The notes beneath the pieces were generated by a model. It was not told the DNA's origin, searched no databases, and saw only the letters and a program-made list of their open reading frames with translations. From Parahoeflea alexandrii (GTDB lineage: Bacteria; Pseudomonadota; Alphaproteobacteria; Rhizobiales; Rhizobiaceae): 64,000 bases of DNA. The translations under genes were made by a program, and so were the position numbers. Numbering within the stretch: the stretch's first letter is position 1; every line of letters begins with the position of its first letter. Positions 60,338-64,000 of this stretch are shown here, one piece after another. The DNA lies in assembly GCF_027214025.1 (NCBI RefSeq), contig NZ_JAPWHB010000004.1:62001-126000 (forward strand), given 5' to 3'.

Positions 60338-62119
60338 ATGTCCGGACGCACTATCAAGGTACTTGGAATTCACGGCCTGGGCGATCATCGCGACGGCACA
60401 TGGATACCCCGCTGGACGGACGCGATTAATGCCTCGTTCCCGGTTGTCGGCAACGATGTCGTCGAATGCCAATACGTAAGCTATGACGATATTTTCGAAG
60501 ATACCCAACTTTCGGGTTTCGAGATTGCCGGGGCTTTGTGGAAACTGACGAAAAGCGGGATCGGCAGCCTCGGCCGGCGAGATCGAGGCGTTTTCGACAA
60601 GGCCACGAAGTGGGTACGCTGGTCGGCGGGTTACGTTGTGGCCTGGGTGGAAGACGACGGATTCCAGGAAAAAACCCGCAAGCGGCTGCTCGATGCCATC
60701 GCCGAACACAAGCCCGATGTCATCATCGCCCACAGCCTGGGTTCCCTCATTGCCTACAATGCCCTTTCGCATCCCGATGCACTGGACAGCGCCGCCTTGA
60801 AATCTGCCGTCAAGAAGACGACCCTCGTGACGATCGGATCACAGATCGGAAACCCCTACGTGATCGGGAACCTGACGATGGGGCGGTTGGAAGCGCTGCC
60901 CATCGCTTTCTGGCATCATTGCTTCAACAAGCATGACAGCGTGTTTACCAAGCCGATATCACTCGCCAATGCCGATAACTTCCTGCAGACCGACACGCCT
61001 TTCGATATCGAGGGTGCTGCAGATCATGCAGCTGATTGCTACATCTCTCACCCGGCAGCGATAGACAACATCTGGCTGCCACTCTGCCAGGAGAAGAAGA
61101 CCGAGAAGGCCTTCACCGATCTCCGCAAGGTGCGTGCAAGTCCACCCGGGCTCACCGGTCCCTCCCGGCGCGCCCTGCTGGTCGGCATCAATGCCTACCC
61201 CAATGAAAGCGACCGGCTGGAAGGCTGCGTCAACGATGTCTATGAGATGAGCGCGGTTCTGCAGGAGTGCGGCTTCAAGCCCGAGGAAATCCGAATTTGC
61301 CTCGACAGCCGCGCAACCGCGCAAGGGATCATGGAACGGCTTGAATGGCTGGTCGATGAACCGGCACCGGGAGCAGAGCGCGTGTTCTACTATAGCGGTC
61401 ACGGCGCCCGGATTCCGGAATATGGCGAAGAATATGAGCCCGACCGGCACCTTGAAACGCTGGTGCCCTGGGATTTTGACTGGTCGCGCGAACATGCCAT
61501 AACCGACGATCAGATCTTCCACCTCTACAGCCAGCTTCCCTACGACATGCGCCTGGCGCTTATCTTTGACTGCTGCAATTCGGGCGGCATGCACCGCAGC
61601 GGTTCCGCCAAGGCCAAGGGCCTTACACCGCCCGACGACATCCGGCATCGGGAGTTGAAATGGGACCGTGCGGCCCAAATGTGGGTGGCCCGCGAGTTCA
61701 AGCGCCTGGATACCGGGTTTTCATTGAGTTCGCGGGACAAGGCTGACTTTTTCGGCGAGAACGGCGCGACCGAAAGGCTCGGCCGTGCGACCATGCTGCG
61801 CAAATTGTCCGTGAGCGAATACCGCGACGCCAAGAAGAAGCTGAACCGGGATATCATCGGCCCCTATCTGCCACTCATCATCGAAGCCTGCGACGAGGAT
61901 GAATTCGCCTATGAATACAGGCACGGCGTTACCAGTTACGGAGCGTTCACGTACGCCTTCACGTCGATACTGAAACGAGAGAATCATAAAGGCAGGAAAC
62001 TTACATTCGAGGAACTGGTGGAACTTGCCAAGGTCCAGCTCAAGGAACTCCGCTATGATCAGGTGCCTCGAATACTCGGCCCCACAGTCATACAAAAGGC
62101 TCAGGTTCCATGGCTGTGA
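60338..62119 (+). CDS. Alpha/beta-hydrolase fused to a caspase-like (C14) protease
   Basis: 593 residues from ATG 60338 (MSGRTIKVLGIHGLGDH). Domain 1 (about 1-255) is an alpha/beta hydrolase: oxyanion loop IHGLGDH, nucleophile Ser133 in AHSLGS, probable Asp200 (NKHDSVF) and His238 (YISHPA), so the triad looks intact. Domain 2 (about 277-590) is a metacaspase/caspase fold: RRALLVGINAYPNESDRLEG, catalytic His355 in FYYSGHGARIP and catalytic Cys413 in LIFDCCNSGGMHR; the usual His after the Cys is Asn. No signal peptide or membrane segment. It stands alone with its own AT-rich leader. Fused bacterial caspases often serve in stress, cell-death or phage-defence responses, but no partner genes are present to prove that here. 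Confidence 0.88.
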   Translation: MSGRTIKVLGIHGLGDHRDGTWIPRWTDAINASFPVVGNDVVECQYVSYDDIFEDTQLSGFEIAGALWKLTKSGIGSLGRRDRGVFDKATKWVRWSAGYVVAWVEDDGFQEKTRKRLLDAIAEHKPDVIIAHSLGSLIAYNALSHPDALDSAALKSAVKKTTLVTIGSQIGNPYVIGNLTMGRLEALPIAFWHHCFNKHDSVFTKPISLANADNFLQTDTPFDIEGAADHAADCYISHPAAIDNIWLPLCQEKKTEKAFTDLRKVRASPPGLTGPSRRALLVGINAYPNESDRLEGCVNDVYEMSAVLQECGFKPEEIRICLDSRATAQGIMERLEWLVDEPAPGAERVFYYSGHGARIPEYGEEYEPDRHLETLVPWDFDWSREHAITDDQIFHLYSQLPYDMRLALIFDCCNSGGMHRSGSAKAKGLTPPDDIRHRELKWDRAAQMWVAREFKRLDTGFSLSSRDKADFFGENGATERLGRATMLRKLSVSEYRDAKKKLNRDIIGPYLPLIIEACDEDEFAYEYRHGVTSYGAFTYAFTSILKRENHKGRKLTFEELVELAKVQLKELRYDQVPRILGPTVIQKAQVPWL

Positions 62120-62398
62120 CAGTGGCGGCCGATCAACTGCTCACCTTTACCGGTCCGGGACGGGGCCTGAACGGTCCATGCTCTGCCTCGCCGCCTTAAA
62201 GCGCGTGCAATCCGGATAGCCCGGCTTGGGCGCCCTGGCGCGTCGCAATCACAACAACCACCCTCCGGCGCCAATCGCGCGACCACCGTCACTCGTCTGG
62301 CCTGAACATTGCGCCACTGTTGGCGCATCCGGGGAATCACCTCATCATCGCCACAAATCCGGGGTCCATTCACCGCCCCATCAGGAGCCCATGCCATC
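62120..62398. other. Intergenic stretch, no gene seen
   Basis: 279 bases with no convincing coding sequence. A small hairpin GCGCCA-CTGT-TGGCGC lies at about 62311-62326. The AGGAG at 62382-62386 serves the next gene. It presumably holds that gene's promoter, which I could not define. Confidence 0.4.
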
Positions 62399-63586
62399 AT
62401 GACATCGAAGTTTTCCCTCGCCCTTCTTCTCGCAGGCCTCGCGGCCACCCCGGCCATGGCCCAGGCGCCCGCCTGCGGCGGCAATTTCGCCCAGTTCCTC
62501 GAAGGCGTCAAAGCCGAGGCGATGGCCCGCGGCGTCAGCGGAGAGATCGCCACCCGCGCGCTCCGCAATGCCTCGATTGACAAGAAGGTGCTGTCGCGCG
62601 ACCGCGCCCAGGGCGTGTTTCGACAGACCTTCCTGCAGTTCTCCAAGCGCTCGGTCAGTTCGAACCGCATGCAGGTCGGCGCAAAGAAGATCAAGCAATA
62701 CGCCAACACCTTTGCCCGCGCCGAAGCCGAATACGGCGTGCCCGCCGCCGTCATCACCGCCTTCTGGGGACTGGAGACCGATTTCGGCGCGGTTCAGGGC
62801 GATTTCAACACCATGAACGCGCTCGCGACGCTGGCGCATGACTGCCGCCGGCCCGAACTGTTCCGCCCGCAGCTGCTCGCGGCCGTCGAGATGGTCGGCC
62901 ACGGCGACCTCGATCCCGCGGGCACCACCGGTGCCTGGGCCGGCGAGATCGGCCAGGTGCAGATGCTGCCCAGGGACATCATCGAATACGGTGTCGATGG
63001 CGACGGCGACGGCCACGTCAACCTGAAGAAATCCTCCGAAGACGCGATCATGACCGCGGCAAAGTTCATCAAGGCGCTGGGCTGGCGCGCAGGTGAACCC
63101 TGGCTTGCCGAAGTCTCGGTGCCTTCGGGCAATTTCCCCTACGAGAAATCCGGCCTCGACAGCGGCATGACGCTGGGTGACTGGACCGCGCTCGGCGTCG
63201 GTTTCCGCAACGGCCAGCCGACCTCGCAGAACCTGCCCGCTGACCTGCTGTTTCCGCAGGGCCGTAACGGTCCGGCCTTCCTGGCGTTCCCGAATTTTTC
63301 GATCTATCTCGAGTGGAACCAGAGCTTCATCTACACCACCTCGGCCGCCTATTTCGCCACCCGCCTCGCGGGCGCCAAGCCCTATGATGCCGGCAATCCG
63401 GGCGACGGGCTCGATGACGGGGCTATGAAGCAGCTGCAGCAGAAGCTGGCCGCCCGCGGCCACGACGTCGGCAAGATCGACGGCATCCTCGGTGGCGGCA
63501 CCCGCGCCGCCGTCCGCGCCGAACAGATGCGCCTCGGTCTCCCCGCCGACGGCTGGCCGGACCAGGCGCTGCTCGGCAGACTCTAG
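62399..63586 (+). CDS. Lytic murein transglycosylase (MltB-like) with a peptidoglycan-binding domain
   Basis: Soluble periplasmic lytic transglycosylase of the MltB family. Start ATG 62399 (MTSKFSLALLLAGLAATP); 395 residues. Signal peptide cleaved near AMA-QAP, no lipobox. Family text: ITAFWGLETDFGAVQGDFN with the catalytic Glu in GLETDFG, NALATLAHDCRRPELFR, GAWAGEIGQVQMLPRDIIEY, DAIMTAAKFIKALGW and the strand IYLEWNQSFIYTTSAAYF. The C-terminal PG_binding_1 domain has MKQLQQKLAARGHDVGKIDG. The stop TAG (63584-63586) shares a CTAG with the stop of the convergent gene. Confidence 0.94.
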   Translation: MTSKFSLALLLAGLAATPAMAQAPACGGNFAQFLEGVKAEAMARGVSGEIATRALRNASIDKKVLSRDRAQGVFRQTFLQFSKRSVSSNRMQVGAKKIKQYANTFARAEAEYGVPAAVITAFWGLETDFGAVQGDFNTMNALATLAHDCRRPELFRPQLLAAVEMVGHGDLDPAGTTGAWAGEIGQVQMLPRDIIEYGVDGDGDGHVNLKKSSEDAIMTAAKFIKALGWRAGEPWLAEVSVPSGNFPYEKSGLDSGMTLGDWTALGVGFRNGQPTSQNLPADLLFPQGRNGPAFLAFPNFSIYLEWNQSFIYTTSAAYFATRLAGAKPYDAGNPGDGLDDGAMKQLQQKLAARGHDVGKIDGILGGGTRAAVRAEQMRLGLPADGWPDQALLGRL

Positions 63587-64000
63587 GTCTTTTCTTTTTC
63601 GGGTGGCTCCCCGGCTGACGAGCCGTTGTCGTCGGCGGGATCGGGGACCGCTTCGTTGATCGAAGGCGATGTCGGGGTGGTGCCGGGGTCGCCGTCGACA
63701 TCAGCACCGGCAGTTTCCGCCGCCGGTTGCGGATCTGCCGCCGGAACGGCGCTGTCCCCGGCTTCTGTTTTGGCCGCGGACTTCCGCGCCCGGCGCTGGT
63801 AGAGCGCGAAGCGGGCGGCACGGTAGCGCGCGCGCATCGCCCACATCACATTCTCCACGCCGTCAAGCTCACCCTCATAGGCCTGCGCCAGCGCCTCCTT
63901 GTAGGAACCCAGTCCCTCGTTGGCGAGATCCTCGATGCGTTCCATCAGGTTGAACCAGATCGGCGACACCAGAAGCGAGATCGCCGTCACCGCGATCGCA
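63583..64000 (-). CDS. C-terminal part of an unidentified membrane protein, 5' end outside the window
   Basis: The frame is open to the window edge; the visible part is 138 residues. It begins inside a hydrophobic segment (AIAVTAISLLVSPIWFNLM), continues with a charged, probably helical stretch (NEGLGSYKEALAQAYEGELD and RARYRAARFALYQRRARK) and ends in a long disordered Ala/Pro/Asp/Glu-rich tail. Family not recognised. Convergent with the transglycosylase, the two stops overlapping on a CTAG palindrome. Confidence 0.6.
   Translation of the reverse strand, partial: AIAVTAISLLVSPIWFNLMERIEDLANEGLGSYKEALAQAYEGELDGVENVMWAMRARYRAARFALYQRRARKSAAKTEAGDSAVPAADPQPAAETAGADVDGDPGTTPTSPSINEAVPDPADDNGSSAGEPPEKEKT

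Overview
The window reads as a chromosomal segment of a GC-rich alphaproteobacterium of the order Hyphomicrobiales (Rhizobiales), probably Rhizobiaceae- or Phyllobacteriaceae-like. The reasons are the gene order of the division and cell-wall (dcw) cluster, the long FtsZ linker, the LigA zinc-finger spacing and the style of the accessory genes. A genus such as Hoeflea is only a guess. No tRNA, rRNA, CRISPR array, prophage or transposase gene was seen; the one RNA gene is rnpB.

Layout. 1-2075 is the 5' part of a PAS-GGDEF-EAL gene on the minus strand. 2210-32795 is a long minus-strand block of cell-envelope and DNA-maintenance genes. In transcription order it runs mraZ, rsmH, ftsL, ftsI, murE, murF, mraY, murD, ftsW, murG, murC, murB, (interruption), ddl, ftsQ, ftsA, ftsZ, then lpxC, bamD, recN and ligA, with a small plus-strand hypothetical gene between recN and ligA. 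Most dcw genes overlap by 4-13 bases or are nearly contiguous, which points to translational coupling. Upstream of mraZ there are four TGGG boxes at exact 10-base spacing, a probable MraZ operator, overlapping a good -35/-10 pair. A strong intrinsic terminator follows ftsZ. Between murB and ddl the cluster is interrupted by a GGDEF-EAL protein, a membrane diguanylate cyclase and a DmpA/P1-type aminopeptidase.

33-44 kb is accessory: small membrane and SH3 proteins, a TetR regulator divergent from an exported two-subunit molybdenum hydroxylase (iorAB-like), 5-formyl-THF cyclo-ligase, a DUF427 protein, a 309-base MITE-like element, an outer-membrane-type protein, an SH3 protein followed by a decayed C-terminal domain, a NarL-type response regulator with a 7TM sensor kinase, and rnpB. 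44-64 kb holds a MATE transporter, an orphan Tad-like protein, four peptidoglycan hydrolases (SLT, AmpD-like, GH25, MltB-like), a TerB/DnaJ protein, an EamA transporter, an aldo/keto reductase, a MarR regulator divergent from a fused 5-oxoprolinase, a HIT protein, a GGDEF-EAL protein with a ruined EAL domain, a GNAT acetyltransferase and a protein that fuses an alpha/beta-hydrolase to a caspase-like protease.

Themes: peptidoglycan synthesis plus turnover, and c-di-GMP signalling (four GGDEF proteins in 64 kb). The best candidates for something new are the hydrolase-caspase fusion, the orphan Tad-like repeat protein, the MITE family and the interrupted SH3/DUF4189-like gene.
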